This document shows, piece by piece, positions 34,419 through 43,772 of a stretch of 64,000 nucleotides of DNA. A program made the translations under genes and the position numbers. The notes below the pieces were generated by a model. It was given only the letters and a program-made list of their open reading frames with translations. It searched no databases and was not told where the DNA came from. Origin of the DNA: Lachnospiraceae bacterium UBA7093 (GTDB lineage: Bacteria > Bacillota > Clostridia > Lachnospirales > Lachnospiraceae); assembly GCA_002492465.1 (NCBI GenBank), contig DKYT01000067.1, positions 1 through 64,000 on the forward strand, written 5' to 3'. Numbering within the stretch: position 1 is the first letter of the stretch; the number at the start of each line of letters is the position of its first letter.

Positions 34419-35510
34419 ATGAAAAATGAAAAAAGAAAAAAGGATAAAATGCAGGGCGGAAGGAAAATAGCGGTAAGATGTCTGACTGTGTTGGGCATTG
34501 TTGGGGTATTGCTTTTAGGGCTTCGGTTTATGATGTTTCCCCCTTACCGGCAGCCGGAAGTTACAGGAAGCTATGAGGTGGAGATCCAGGAGTTTACCTG
34601 GGAGGATGTAAGCCGGGTGGAAACTTTTGCGGATACGGGAGAAAACCGTGCGCTGACGGTGAAATTTTGGTATCCTAAGGAAGAGGGGCGCTATCCCCTT
34701 GTGGTATTTTCCCATGGAGCCTTTGGGGTGATCGACAGTAATTATTCTACTTGTATGGAGCTTGCGTCTAACGGATATGTGGCGGTAAGCATTGCCCATC
34801 CTTATCATGCCATGTTTGTAAAGGATGTGAATGGAAAGACGACGCTGGTGGACCCTGATTTTTTTAAAAGCGCTATGACGGCGGGGGGCGACCACGATCC
34901 GGAGGAAGAGGAAAAAATGTATTTGAACAGCGTAGAATGGATGGCGCTCAGAACAGCAGATGAAAATTTTGTGTTGGATACGATCCTTGCCAAAGCCAGG
35001 GAGGGTGAGGACGGTCCTTTTCAATTGGTGGATCCGGAAAAAATAGGGCTGTTTGGTCATTCCATGGGAGGCGCTTCTTCCGTGGCATTAGGAAGAGAAC
35101 GGGAGGATATTGATGCGGTTATCGACCTTGAGGGCACTATGCTGGGAGAATACGTTGGATTTGCAAATGGAACGGAGCTTTTTAATCAGGAGCCTTATCC
35201 GGTGCCGGTTTTGGATGTGAATTCCGAGAGGGTTCATGAGGAGGCGGAAAGGCTTGCCGGTCTGGGCGTGCAATATGTGAATTTTTATGTGGGAGAAAAT
35301 GCTGCGGACTATCGGGAGGTAGTTTTTCGGGATGCAGGGCATCTGAACTTTACCGATCTGCCGCTGATATCCCCCATTCTGGCGAAGATGCTGGGTACGG
35401 GAAAGGTGGACCCAAGAACCTGTATTGAGAATGTAAACCGGGTGGTGCTTTCCTGGTTTGACTATTATTTAAAGGGAAAGGGAGAACTGAATTTAAAGGA
35501 TATCTATTAA
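34419..35510 (+). CDS. alpha/beta hydrolase, membrane-anchored (PAF-acetylhydrolase-like)
   Basis: A 363-aa hydrolase with an N-terminal membrane helix (about 20-38) and the catalytic part outside. KFWYPKEEGRYPLVVFSHGAFG (in part) is typical of platelet-activating-factor acetylhydrolase or dienelactone-hydrolase-like proteins. The nucleophile elbow is GHSMGGAS (Ser near 210). A late FRDAGHLNFTDLP supplies the His. GGAGG lies before the ATG. The LytTR regulator starts 2 bases after the stop, so they share an operon. An ester or lipid substrate is probable. Confidence 0.85.
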   Translation: MKNEKRKKDKMQGGRKIAVRCLTVLGIVGVLLLGLRFMMFPPYRQPEVTGSYEVEIQEFTWEDVSRVETFADTGENRALTVKFWYPKEEGRYPLVVFSHGAFGVIDSNYSTCMELASNGYVAVSIAHPYHAMFVKDVNGKTTLVDPDFFKSAMTAGGDHDPEEEEKMYLNSVEWMALRTADENFVLDTILAKAREGEDGPFQLVDPEKIGLFGHSMGGASSVALGREREDIDAVIDLEGTMLGEYVGFANGTELFNQEPYPVPVLDVNSERVHEEAERLAGLGVQYVNFYVGENAADYREVVFRDAGHLNFTDLPLISPILAKMLGTGKVDPRTCIENVNRVVLSWFDYYLKGKGELNLKDIY

Positions 35511-35512
35511 AA

Positions 35513-35971
35513 ATGAAGGTAAGTATCAGGAAAATCAGAAAAAAAGAAGAAGAACAGGTAATTATCGAATGTGTGGAGATTACTTCCCAGATCAGGGATA
35601 TTCACAGCTATTGTATGACAAAAGGAATGGAACTGTCAGGTTTGTCAGGCGGTCAGCATATGCAGAGGTTTCCACTGGAGGATGTATACTATTTTGAGGC
35701 GGTGGATGAAAAAGTCTTTGCCTACACCGGAAAACAGGTGTATGAAATGAAAATGCGTCTGTATGAGGCGGAGCATGCCTATGGGGAAAATCATTTTGTA
35801 AGATGCTCCAAGTCGGTGGTGCTGAATCTGATGCTGCTTGACAGCATCAGCCCGGCGTTGAACGGACGCTTTTTTGCCCATATGAAAAATGGAGAGAAAC
35901 TGATGATTTCCAGACAATATGCGCAGAAAATAAAACAGATCGTGATGGGAGAGGAAGAAAATGAAACATAG
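35513..35971 (+). CDS. LytTR-domain transcription regulator
   Basis: A 152-aa regulator made mainly of a LytTR DNA-binding domain (about 50-148), e.g. FPLEDVYYFEAVDEKVFAYTG and HFVRCSKSVVLNL. No receiver domain is present, so it is not a classical response regulator. A DUF3021 membrane protein gene overlaps its end by 11 bases. This LytTR/DUF3021 pair recurs in Firmicutes, with the membrane protein thought to hold the regulator inactive. It follows the hydrolase gene by 2 bases. Confidence 0.88.
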   Translation: MKVSIRKIRKKEEEQVIIECVEITSQIRDIHSYCMTKGMELSGLSGGQHMQRFPLEDVYYFEAVDEKVFAYTGKQVYEMKMRLYEAEHAYGENHFVRCSKSVVLNLMLLDSISPALNGRFFAHMKNGEKLMISRQYAQKIKQIVMGEEENET

Positions 35972-36392
35972 GGAAAATCTGCTGGATGGGATGATGGCTT
36001 TTTTTGTGTGTACGGCATGCATTACGATGTTAGAAGGGGTGGTAGGCATGCTATTTTACCCGGAGATAAAGCTGGGATTTGAAGCTTTTTTTTCGCCGCC
36101 AATTTTTGCCTTTTTTTCTACTCTGTTTGGAGTGGTTACCCGTTCTAAAAGAGAGTTGAGCGTGAGAGAGGTTTTGATTCGCAGAGGCATACATTTGCTT
36201 TTGATTGAAGGACTGGTTTTTGGGGTTAATTATGCTTTTGGAAATATTTATAATCCTTTGGAGTCTGGGATTTTAGCTGTGGCGATTGCAGTGGTTTTTG
36301 TGGCGGTTTATGGGGTTTTGTGGCTGAATGATTTAAGGAGCGCCGCGGCATTTAATGAAAAACTGAAGGTTTACCAGAGCCGGGGATTGTGA
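35961..36392 (+). CDS. DUF3021 family membrane protein
   Basis: A 143-aa protein with four hydrophobic helices (about 8-30, 38-58, 72-92, 96-118), typical of DUF3021. The ATG lies inside the end of the LytTR gene after GGAGAGGAAGAAA, so translation is coupled. The likely role is membrane-bound control of the LytTR regulator. Confidence 0.85.
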   Translation: MKHRENLLDGMMAFFVCTACITMLEGVVGMLFYPEIKLGFEAFFSPPIFAFFSTLFGVVTRSKRELSVREVLIRRGIHLLLIEGLVFGVNYAFGNIYNPLESGILAVAIAVVFVAVYGVLWLNDLRSAAAFNEKLKVYQSRGL

Positions 36393-36463
36393 TATGATAT
36401 CACAAGTGAAGGTATCATTAAAATTCTGTTATGCGTAGAAAACAGCGCAGAAATGAGGAAACA

Positions 36464-37054
36464 ATGGAAAATCAATTAACAAGAGAAGAAGCTCTTACAC
36501 TATTGAAGCAGTATAATAAGGAGCCCTTTCACATTCAGCACGGGCTTACGGTGGAAGGCGTTATGCGTTGGTATGCCAATGAGCTGGGCTATGGGGAGGA
36601 TGCTGATTATTGGGCAATTACAGGGCTTTTGCATGATATTGATTTTGAACTGTACCCGGAGCAGCACTGCCAAAAGGCGCCTGAACTGCTAAGAGAGGGC
36701 GGCGCGTCGGAAGAGATGATCCGTTCTGTGTGCTCCCATGGATACGGGCTTTGCTGTAATATAAAGCCGGAGCATGAGATGGAGAAGGTTTTGTTTGCAG
36801 TGGACGAGCTTACCGGTCTGATCGGCGCGGCTGCGCTTATGCGTCCGTCTAAAAGCGTGGAGGATATGGAAGCGTCCAGCGTAAAGAAAAAATTTAAGGA
36901 TAAAAGATTTGCTGCCGGGTGTTCCAGAGATGTGATCAGGCAGGGAGCAGAGATGCTGGGCTGGGATCTGAATGATTTGTTTGAAAAGACGATACTTGCT
37001 ATGCGCACCTGTGAAAAGCAGATTCAGGAAGAGATGGAGCAGACGTCGTTTTAG
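36464..37054 (+). CDS. HD-domain hydrolase-like protein
   Basis: A 196-aa protein with an HD fold: HIQHGLTVEGVMRWYA, then LLHDIDFELYPEQHC with the HD pair, and VCSHGYG. Members bind divalent metal and cleave phosphate esters of nucleotides; the substrate is unknown. An upstream frame start at 36,431 is replaced by the ATG at 36,464, preceded by GAGGAAAC. The D,D-carboxypeptidase gene follows after 15 bases. Confidence 0.82.
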   Translation: MENQLTREEALTLLKQYNKEPFHIQHGLTVEGVMRWYANELGYGEDADYWAITGLLHDIDFELYPEQHCQKAPELLREGGASEEMIRSVCSHGYGLCCNIKPEHEMEKVLFAVDELTGLIGAAALMRPSKSVEDMEASSVKKKFKDKRFAAGCSRDVIRQGAEMLGWDLNDLFEKTILAMRTCEKQIQEEMEQTSF

Positions 37055-37069
37055 CAGGATATAAAGGGA

Positions 37070-38254
37070 ATGAATGTGGAGTCAACAGAGTTAGAGGAAA
37101 ATTTGCAGGCGGAATCCTCCCAGAGCGAGGAGGAAACCGCCAGGGAAAGACACAGACAAAGAATAGAGGAGATGCGTCGGAGCAAGGAAAAGCAGATGAT
37201 GCGTCGTAAATATATTAAAAAGTATGCGCCTGTGGGAGCGGGACTCCTGGCAGCGCTTATTTTGGTGTTTACAGGAGCCGGGCTTTTACACAGCCATTCT
37301 AAGGAAAAGAAAGAGGCGCAAATAAAGGAAAGGGATGTAAGCACAGCGGAGAGTCTGGAAGTTCAGGACAAGGATCAGGAAGGGCAGCCGCAGGAAAAAG
37401 ATACAGAAGGAGAAGAGTCTTCCAAAAGTTATCAGGCGCAGACAACTGCAGATACCCTGCAGATCGGCGATACCCTGCAGTCCGGGGATGTTTTTTACAG
37501 TCAGTATGCGGTTTTGGTTGATTTGGAGGACAGCCGCATTCTTGCCCAGAAAAATGCAGATACCAGAATCAATCCGGCGTCTATGACGAAAATTCTTACG
37601 GTGCTTGTGGCGGCGGAGCATATTCAAAATCTGGACGATACCTTTACCATGACCAGGGATATCACAGATTACTGCTATATAAATGATTGCAGTTATGCAG
37701 GGTTTGAAAAGGAAGAGGTTATTTCCATAAGAGATCTGTTCTATGGCGCTATTCTCCCCTCCGGCGCAGACGCGGCGGTGGCGCTTGCCGTTTATGTGTC
37801 GGGCAGCCAGGAGGCGTTTGTGGAACTGATGAACGAGAAGCTGGCGGAGCTGGGGCTGGGGGAGACTACCCATTTTACAAACTGTGTGGGAATTTACGGA
37901 GAAGACCATTACAGTACGGTATACGATATGGCGATGATTATGGAAGCGGCAATGGACAATGAGCTTTGCAGAACGGTCATGTCCGCCCATACCTATACAA
38001 CCTCAAAGACGGAGCAGCATCCGGAGGGCATCACCCTTTCCAATTGGTTCCTGCGGCGCATTGAGGACAGAGACAGCGGCAGTGAGGTGATCTGCGGAAA
38101 AACCGGTTATGTGACCCAGTCCGGAAGCTGTGCGGCAAGCTATGCCGCAAATGAGGGCGGAAAGGAATATATCTGCGTGACGGCAAACGCCAACAGCGGA
38201 AACAGGTGTATTGCGGATCAGGCAAGGCTTTATAAACAGTTTTCAGCCGCTTAG
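37070..38254 (+). CDS. D-alanyl-D-alanine carboxypeptidase (DacF-like)
   Basis: A 394-aa serine penicillin-binding protein of class C (peptidase S11) that trims the last D-Ala from peptidoglycan stems. A cytoplasmic acidic/basic start (1-55), one membrane helix (about 56-78), an acidic linker (80-130) and the catalytic domain follow. Motifs are SxxK as SMTK (Ser171-Lys174), SGAD in place of SxN and KTG in VICGKTGYV. SGAD is a small departure from SGN that is common in this group. There is no cleavable signal; the N-terminal helix anchors it. The ribosome site is AAAGGGA. An in-frame GTG at 37,076 is a possible later start. Confidence 0.88.
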   Translation: MNVESTELEENLQAESSQSEEETARERHRQRIEEMRRSKEKQMMRRKYIKKYAPVGAGLLAALILVFTGAGLLHSHSKEKKEAQIKERDVSTAESLEVQDKDQEGQPQEKDTEGEESSKSYQAQTTADTLQIGDTLQSGDVFYSQYAVLVDLEDSRILAQKNADTRINPASMTKILTVLVAAEHIQNLDDTFTMTRDITDYCYINDCSYAGFEKEEVISIRDLFYGAILPSGADAAVALAVYVSGSQEAFVELMNEKLAELGLGETTHFTNCVGIYGEDHYSTVYDMAMIMEAAMDNELCRTVMSAHTYTTSKTEQHPEGITLSNWFLRRIEDRDSGSEVICGKTGYVTQSGSCAASYAANEGGKEYICVTANANSGNRCIADQARLYKQFSAA

Positions 38255-38267
38255 ATTTGGAGGAGAA

Positions 38268-39605
38268 ATGGATCTATTTGCATATATGCGGTCTGCCAAT
38301 ATGGAGAAGGAATCGCCTTTAGCGGCGAGAATTCGCCCCAGAACCCTTGAGGAGGTAGTAGGGCAGCAGCACATAATCGGAAAGGATAAGCTTTTGTACC
38401 GCGCCATCAAGGCGGACAAGCTCAGTTCCATTATTTTTTACGGACCTCCCGGTACCGGGAAGACCACCCTTGCCAGAGTCATTGCCAATACCACCAGCGC
38501 AGAATTTACCCAGATCAACGCCACGGTGGCGGGGAAAAAGGATATGGAAGAGGTGGTGAAAGCCGCGAAGGACAGAATGGGGATGTACGGTAAGAAAACC
38601 ATACTCTTTATCGATGAGATCCATCGGTTTAATAAAGGACAGCAGGATTACCTGCTGCCTTTTGTGGAGGACGGCACCTTAATCCTGATCGGCGCCACCA
38701 CGGAAAATCCTTACTTTGAGGTGAACGGCGCATTGATTTCCCGCTCCATTATTTTTGAGCTAAAGCCCCTTGGCATGGAAGATGTGAAAGCGCTGCTGCA
38801 CAGAGCCGTCTATGACAAGGACAGGGGAATGGGAGCTTACGATGCGCAGATCGATGAGGATGCATTGGAATTTCTTGCCGAGGTTGCAGGAGGAGACGCA
38901 AGGCATGCGTTAAATGCCATTGAGCTTGGTATTATGACCACCGGCAGGGGGGAGGATGGAAAGATCCATATTACCCTGGAGGTGGCGCAGGAATGTATTC
39001 AAAAGCGGATTTTGCGCTATGACAAAACGGGAGACAATCATTACGATACCATCTCGGCGTTTATCAAGAGTATGCGGGGATCTGATCCGGACGCTGCGGT
39101 ATATTATCTGGCGCGGATGCTTTACGCAGGGGAAAGCGTCACCTTTATTGCCCGCAGGATTATGATTTGTGCGGCGGAGGATGTGGGAATTGCCGATCCC
39201 CAGGCGCTTACCGTTGCCGTAAGCTGTTCCCAGGCTGTGGAGCGAGTGGGAATGCCGGAGGCGCAGATTATTTTGGCGCAGGCGGTAATGTACGTAGCAT
39301 GCGCGCCTAAAAGCAATGCCTGCGTGAAGGCGATCGGAGAGGCAATGAAAACGGTGGAGGAAACAGGGAATCTTGCCATCCCTGTCCATTTGCAGGATGC
39401 CCACTATAAGGGTGCTGCGAAACTGGGACATGGCACAGGGTACCTGTATGCCCATGATTATCCCAATCATTATGTACAGCAGCAATATCTGCCTTACGAG
39501 CTTAGCGGAAAAGAATTTTATCATCCCTCAGGCAACGGATATGAGGTAAAAGTGAAGGAACATATGAAGCGAATCAGAGAAGCAGAAGGAAACAGGAAAA
39601 AATGA
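38268..39605 (+). CDS. rarA: replication-associated recombination protein A (RarA/MgsA)
   Basis: A 445-aa AAA+ ATPase acting at stalled replication forks. Walker A is GPPGTGKTT, Walker B is ILFIDEIHRFN, and sensor 1 is LIGATTENP. It also has EVVGQQHIIGKDK near the start and the C-terminal tetramer domain with HYKGAAKLGHGTGYLY. The start is at 38,268 after GGAGGAGAA; the earlier frame start lies inside dacF. The stop overlaps the next ATG by 4 bases. Confidence 0.93.
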   Translation: MDLFAYMRSANMEKESPLAARIRPRTLEEVVGQQHIIGKDKLLYRAIKADKLSSIIFYGPPGTGKTTLARVIANTTSAEFTQINATVAGKKDMEEVVKAAKDRMGMYGKKTILFIDEIHRFNKGQQDYLLPFVEDGTLILIGATTENPYFEVNGALISRSIIFELKPLGMEDVKALLHRAVYDKDRGMGAYDAQIDEDALEFLAEVAGGDARHALNAIELGIMTTGRGEDGKIHITLEVAQECIQKRILRYDKTGDNHYDTISAFIKSMRGSDPDAAVYYLARMLYAGESVTFIARRIMICAAEDVGIADPQALTVAVSCSQAVERVGMPEAQIILAQAVMYVACAPKSNACVKAIGEAMKTVEETGNLAIPVHLQDAHYKGAAKLGHGTGYLYAHDYPNHYVQQQYLPYELSGKEFYHPSGNGYEVKVKEHMKRIREAEGNRKK

Positions 39606-41494
39606 AATTTGGAACCGGAAAAGAACAGAAACCGGCGGGGGATAAGCCTGTTAAAATAAAAAAAGTCAGACAGCGGGTTCTGAAAAAAGATGAAAAAGCA
39701 AATATGAAAAAAATGATCATGGGACTTGCCGTTTTACTTGGCATTGTTTTAGTTGTGGCGGTTGGCGCGGTCATTTTTTTTGCCTTTTCGGGAAGAGGAG
39801 GGGAAGAGCAGCCCCAGGAGGTAAAATTACCCGAAACTGTGGAGAAAATCATCCCCCAGGTGAAAGAAGGGGAGCTTGGAAAAAGCGTTCTGGATCATAT
39901 TACAACAGCGGGAGACGCCGTCAGGGAATCTTTTGGCAGGCGTCCCCGGAGCCATGAGCTGACGGAAGGGGACAGCGCCGATTTTGCGTCCATAACGGAA
40001 TGCATCATTGATCCGGAGACAAAAAAGATTTCCGTGACCCTGGAGGGGGACGGCGTTCCCAAAAGCGATGATAAGTATTATTATCTTTTTGCACTAAACA
40101 CCTACGATACGGAAATCGGGGAGAACAGCGATTACATCAGCAGGGACTACAAGGACAACAAAACCAGCCTGAGCGCCGCCCTGAATTACAATCTGGCGGG
40201 AAGCAGACTGTACAAAAAGTTTGTAGTTGCGGTGAAAAAAGATGGAAAATATGTGCAGGTGGCGCCATCAAGATATATCACCAATCCGGAGGCGATCGCC
40301 AAATACAGTTCCGTATACCACCAGCCGGGTTCCAAAAAGGGACTTCTGGTAGATCCTAACAGGCTGCGGGGCAATGAACTGGACGATCTGGGGGTAAAAC
40401 AGGCGGCGTACAACGTACCCGTAGCAAGACTGTTAGGACCTACCACCAGCGCTATCTACCCTACCATTAATTATACATATAACGGCAGAACCTACGCCTT
40501 TAACGGACAGGTGGTGGCGGAATATGATCTGGTGTTTGGCACCCTCACGGCAAAGGGGATTACCACCACGGCGATTATTTTAAATAATTATTCTTCCGCC
40601 TATCCCCAGCTGACCCATCCCCAGGCAAGGAGCGGCAGTACGGCGCCTTATTGTATGTTTAACGGTGCAGAGGAGTCCGGGGTGGAGTATATGGCGGCAA
40701 TCGGTTCTTTTCTTGCGGAACGCTATTCCGGCGACAAACATGGAAGAATTTCCAACTGGGTAATCGCCAACGAAGTCAACGCCCGGAAAGAGTGGAATTA
40801 TATGGCGCACACGGATACGGAAACCTATGTGGCGGAATACGCTAAGGCTTTCAGGGTATTCTATACGGCAATTAAGAGCGTGAGCAGCAGCGCCAGAGTT
40901 TACATTTCCCTGGATCAGCAGTGGGACAGAAATCTGAAAAACAATACCAATTACGACGGCAGGGATATTCTGGATGTGTTTAACCGGCAGATCACGGCGA
41001 AAGGAAATATAGACTGGGGCGTGGCACAGCATCCCTACAATGTGCCCCTGACGGAAGCGCGAACATGGGCGTCCTCCAGATATGTGAAGCACAGTGCCGA
41101 TACTTCCATGCTCACCATGGCAAACATAGAAGTGCTGGTCAACTATATGAAACAGCCGCAGTTTTTGACGGATAGCGGCGAGGTGCGCAGCATCCTGCTC
41201 AGCGAGCAGGGGTATACCTCCCATGCAGGGGAAGCGTACCAGGCGGCAGCGTTTGCCTATGCCTACTACAAAGCGGCGGCATACGATGAAATCGACGGCT
41301 TCCTGCTCAACAGAGAGACGGATGCGCCGGAGGAGGTGGCGCAGGGGCTTGCCTTCGGGCTTACCAATTCAGGAGGCGGACAGAAGCAGATCTACAATGT
41401 GTTCAAATACATAGACACGCCCAGCCATGGGGAGTATACGGAGTTTGCAAAAAGTCTGATTGGGATTTCTAATTGGAATGAGATTATTCGATAG
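39602..41494 (+). CDS. DUF5722 protein, glycoside-hydrolase-like fold
   Basis: A 630-aa protein with a basic cytoplasmic start (1-36), one membrane helix (about 38-62) and a long outside part. A beta domain (about 130-215) precedes a TIM-barrel-like domain with WVIANEVNARKEWNY (the NEVN resembling the acid/base site of clan-A glycosidases) and LSEQGYTS, a possible nucleophile Glu. That is the DUF5722 pattern. The ATG overlaps the rarA stop. A cell-surface polysaccharide role is plausible but unproved. Confidence 0.8.
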   Translation: MKFGTGKEQKPAGDKPVKIKKVRQRVLKKDEKANMKKMIMGLAVLLGIVLVVAVGAVIFFAFSGRGGEEQPQEVKLPETVEKIIPQVKEGELGKSVLDHITTAGDAVRESFGRRPRSHELTEGDSADFASITECIIDPETKKISVTLEGDGVPKSDDKYYYLFALNTYDTEIGENSDYISRDYKDNKTSLSAALNYNLAGSRLYKKFVVAVKKDGKYVQVAPSRYITNPEAIAKYSSVYHQPGSKKGLLVDPNRLRGNELDDLGVKQAAYNVPVARLLGPTTSAIYPTINYTYNGRTYAFNGQVVAEYDLVFGTLTAKGITTTAIILNNYSSAYPQLTHPQARSGSTAPYCMFNGAEESGVEYMAAIGSFLAERYSGDKHGRISNWVIANEVNARKEWNYMAHTDTETYVAEYAKAFRVFYTAIKSVSSSARVYISLDQQWDRNLKNNTNYDGRDILDVFNRQITAKGNIDWGVAQHPYNVPLTEARTWASSRYVKHSADTSMLTMANIEVLVNYMKQPQFLTDSGEVRSILLSEQGYTSHAGEAYQAAAFAYAYYKAAAYDEIDGFLLNRETDAPEEVAQGLAFGLTNSGGGQKQIYNVFKYIDTPSHGEYTEFAKSLIGISNWNEIIR

Positions 41495-41517
41495 GGAGGA
41501 TGGTCAGTACTGTTAAT

Positions 41518-41551
41518 AATGCCCAAAGCGGTTTAAGCTGCTTTGGGCATT
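41518..41551. terminator. hairpin between convergent genes
   Basis: AATGCCCAAAGC (41,518-41,529) pairs with GCTTTGGGCATT (41,540-41,551) around 10 bases. It is 23 bases after the DUF5722 stop and before the end of the minus-strand CPBP gene, so it may serve both. T runs are weak on either side. Confidence 0.6.
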
Positions 41552-41564
41552 AGCATGTTTACGC

Positions 41565-42359
41565 TTATTTCTTTAATTCCACAAAACTGTATATTCCTAA
41601 AATGATATAGGCAGGTACAATGATGTATAATGTTAAATCGGCATATCCACTTACACTTGAAAAGCAATATGGCAAAGCACAAACATTTATGAGAAAATGA
41701 ATGATGATCGGCAGCCATAAGTTATTTGTTTTCTTGTAAACCATTCCGAAGAATATACCCATACCTATCGTCCAGATGACCTTGCTTACGATAACAAGTA
41801 ATGAGCTGTTTAGCGCGCCGAATATATGTCCCAATCCGAAGATTGCGGATGATAATACAACCGCAATCAGAGTGCTGTTTTTATTACGATAAGCCGGTCG
41901 CAAAGCGTGGCGGCGTTCGTTTTCTGCAAACATCTTTTCAATCAGATTAAGCAATAAACCCCGTACATATAACTCTTCAATGATAGCAACGCCAATATAG
42001 TATATAACACCTTCTACAAGCACTTTTGCAACAGAGGGCTGACGGTCAAAAGGTGATAATCCAACATAAAAAGCAATAAAGCCCACGATCGCAACTACCA
42101 CTCCGATGATTCCGTATTTCTTGAATCTATCTGTCAATCCTGTTTTTGTAAATCCCAACGTCCACTTAGGGCATAGTATTCTTAAAAACAAGAAGGCTAT
42201 TATTCCGATTATCAAAAAATTAATCATCAACGTAAAATAGATAGGCTCTATGTCTGCAATTTGAATATTGACAAAAAATGCACTTGGAATACCCGTTATA
42301 TCCATAAATGCAATTAGCAAAGTCAATACCGCTATATAAATAAGTTCTCGCTTGTTCAT
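41565..42359 (-). CDS. CPBP family intramembrane metalloprotease
   Basis: A 264-aa membrane protein with about seven helices and the Abi/CPBP (Rce1-like) motifs: EELYVRG (motif 1), FGLGHIFGA (motif 2) and HFLINV (motif 3). These Glu and His residues form the catalytic site in the membrane. Known relatives process or give immunity to small peptides; the substrate is unknown here. It is more AT-rich than the neighbours on the plus strand. The 118 bases upstream (42,360-42,477) hold its promoter and no gene. Confidence 0.88.
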   Translation of the reverse strand: MNKRELIYIAVLTLLIAFMDITGIPSAFFVNIQIADIEPIYFTLMINFLIIGIIAFLFLRILCPKWTLGFTKTGLTDRFKKYGIIGVVVAIVGFIAFYVGLSPFDRQPSVAKVLVEGVIYYIGVAIIEELYVRGLLLNLIEKMFAENERRHALRPAYRNKNSTLIAVVLSSAIFGLGHIFGALNSSLLVIVSKVIWTIGMGIFFGMVYKKTNNLWLPIIIHFLINVCALPYCFSSVSGYADLTLYIIVPAYIILGIYSFVELKK

Positions 42360-42477
42360 AATATCGCCTCAAAATTCCCCATTTATCTAATCATTTGATA
42401 TTGTTGAACTTCAACATCTGTATGTAAACAATTATTATTCCTACTCCGTATCCCATTGGTACAATATACCAGATGTT

Positions 42478-42882
42478 TTATTCGGAAAAATATTTTTCGT
42501 AAAAGTCTTTTGCTGTTATGATTTGAATATTTTCGTATTCTTTTATTACGAGAAGGTCTTTATCTCCACTGACAATGTATAAAGCATGAGAATCTCTTGC
42601 ACATTCTAAAAATTTGTTATCATCAGGATCACGGCATATTTCAATATGAGTAATCGGTTCAATAATTTCCATAGCTTTGATCAGTGGACTTAGAATTACG
42701 CGATTGATATGCCCCTGTTTTCTGTCAATCATTTCCTGTACAATTTCCTCATATTCATTAATTATTTCAGCTGTAGCGCATGCAGTTATTTTTTGGCTGA
42801 CAACAGCACTGAGAATTTTTCTTGGGAATCCGCCAAAAAACACACCAGAAATCAAAACGTTTGTATCTATGACGATTCTCAT
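42478..42882 (-). CDS. PIN-domain toxin
   Basis: A 134-aa PIN-domain ribonuclease of the COG1569 type. Acidic residues of the active site are visible: MRIVIDTNVLIS (Asp6), NEYEEIV (Glu near 43), CRDPDDNKFLE and SGDKDLL. It forms a toxin-antitoxin pair with the AbrB-like protein whose gene overlaps its start by 4 bases. It probably cleaves RNA when the antitoxin is lost. Confidence 0.85.
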   Translation of the reverse strand: MRIVIDTNVLISGVFFGGFPRKILSAVVSQKITACATAEIINEYEEIVQEMIDRKQGHINRVILSPLIKAMEIIEPITHIEICRDPDDNKFLECARDSHALYIVSGDKDLLVIKEYENIQIITAKDFYEKYFSE

Positions 42883-43145
42883 ACGCGTTTTTTCTTTCTG
42901 GCTGATTTAATGATATCGTCAACATCGCTTTCAACATAACCCACAGACATTGCCCATTTTTGTGCTTCATCCAATGAGGCTTCAAATTCTTCTGCGGAAG
43001 GAAGCTTTAATGCCTTAAGCATGATAACATCCCCGGAAGTATATGCTACCAATTTATCACCAGTGTCAATGGATAAGAGTTTGCGGATGCTGACAGGTAA
43101 GGAAATCTGACCTTTGGAAGAAACTGTTAGTATCTGAGTGTTCAT
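42879..43145 (-). CDS. AbrB/MazE-fold antitoxin
   Basis: An 88-aa protein with an N-terminal SpoVT/AbrB swapped-hairpin DNA-binding domain (ILTVSSKGQISLPVSIRKLL, about 4-24, to residue 47) and a helical acidic C-terminus (50-85) that should bind the PIN toxin. The antitoxin gene comes first and probably represses the pair. The toxin start overlaps its stop by 4 bases. Confidence 0.85.
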   Translation of the reverse strand: MNTQILTVSSKGQISLPVSIRKLLSIDTGDKLVAYTSGDVIMLKALKLPSAEEFEASLDEAQKWAMSVGYVESDVDDIIKSARKKKRV

Positions 43146-43230
43146 TTGCGTAGACTCCTTTTGAGTAAGAATTTCTTACTTATATTATGCCATAATATGA
43201 AAATATATACAAGAAAAATTAAGTTTATGA

Positions 43231-43743
43231 TTAGAAAAGCTGCCGGATCAAATATTGATAAATATCCTGATTCTTATTTTGCCAGTTGTCGCAGATGGCG
43301 GCGGCAGTCTCCTCCGAGGGGACAGATAAAGTTATGTCAACCAATTTTATACCTTTCTCCTTGGCGGTCAGGTGCGCCTCATATTCTCCGGAGGTGGATT
43401 TATAGTAATCCGCAAGAATGGAAGATTCATTTCTCAAGTGAATTTCATTTTCGGCAAAGAAATGGTCAATGTCGGCTTTGATGCTGCCAGTGATCTGATT
43501 GCCAAAAAAGCTTACGGTTTCCGCCCCTTCCTTTGTAATGCTTAAGTGGGTTCTGTTCCGGATAGACTGGGCAGTGATCAGACCTGCGTCGATCAGCTCG
43601 CCGATGGACTGCTGAAGAGAGAGAAAGTTGGTATATTCTTTTTCCAGCATAAAATCGCTGATCTGCGCCTTGGTCAGAGGAAAATCAACTTTGCTTAACA
43701 TATATAGTATGATCAGTTTGTAAAGAGTGATGGGGTCGCGCAT
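43231..43743 (-). CDS. DUF4364 family protein
   Basis: A 170-aa protein typical of Clostridia. A winged-helix-like N-terminal part (1-80: LYKLIILYMLSKVDFPLTKAQISDFML, in part) suggests DNA binding. The function of the C-terminal domain is unknown. It precedes the radical SAM gene by 29 bases on the other side of its start, so the gene order is radical SAM then, downstream, DUF4364 on the minus strand. Confidence 0.85.
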   Translation of the reverse strand: MRDPITLYKLIILYMLSKVDFPLTKAQISDFMLEKEYTNFLSLQQSIGELIDAGLITAQSIRNRTHLSITKEGAETVSFFGNQITGSIKADIDHFFAENEIHLRNESSILADYYKSTSGEYEAHLTAKEKGIKLVDITLSVPSEETAAAICDNWQNKNQDIYQYLIRQLF

Positions 43744-43772
43744 ATTGCATCTCCATAAGATAAATTCAAAAT

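Noticed and set aside
41518..41551. Hairpin as a small RNA gene
   Set aside because: It lies between two convergent stop codons and is explained as a shared termination structure.
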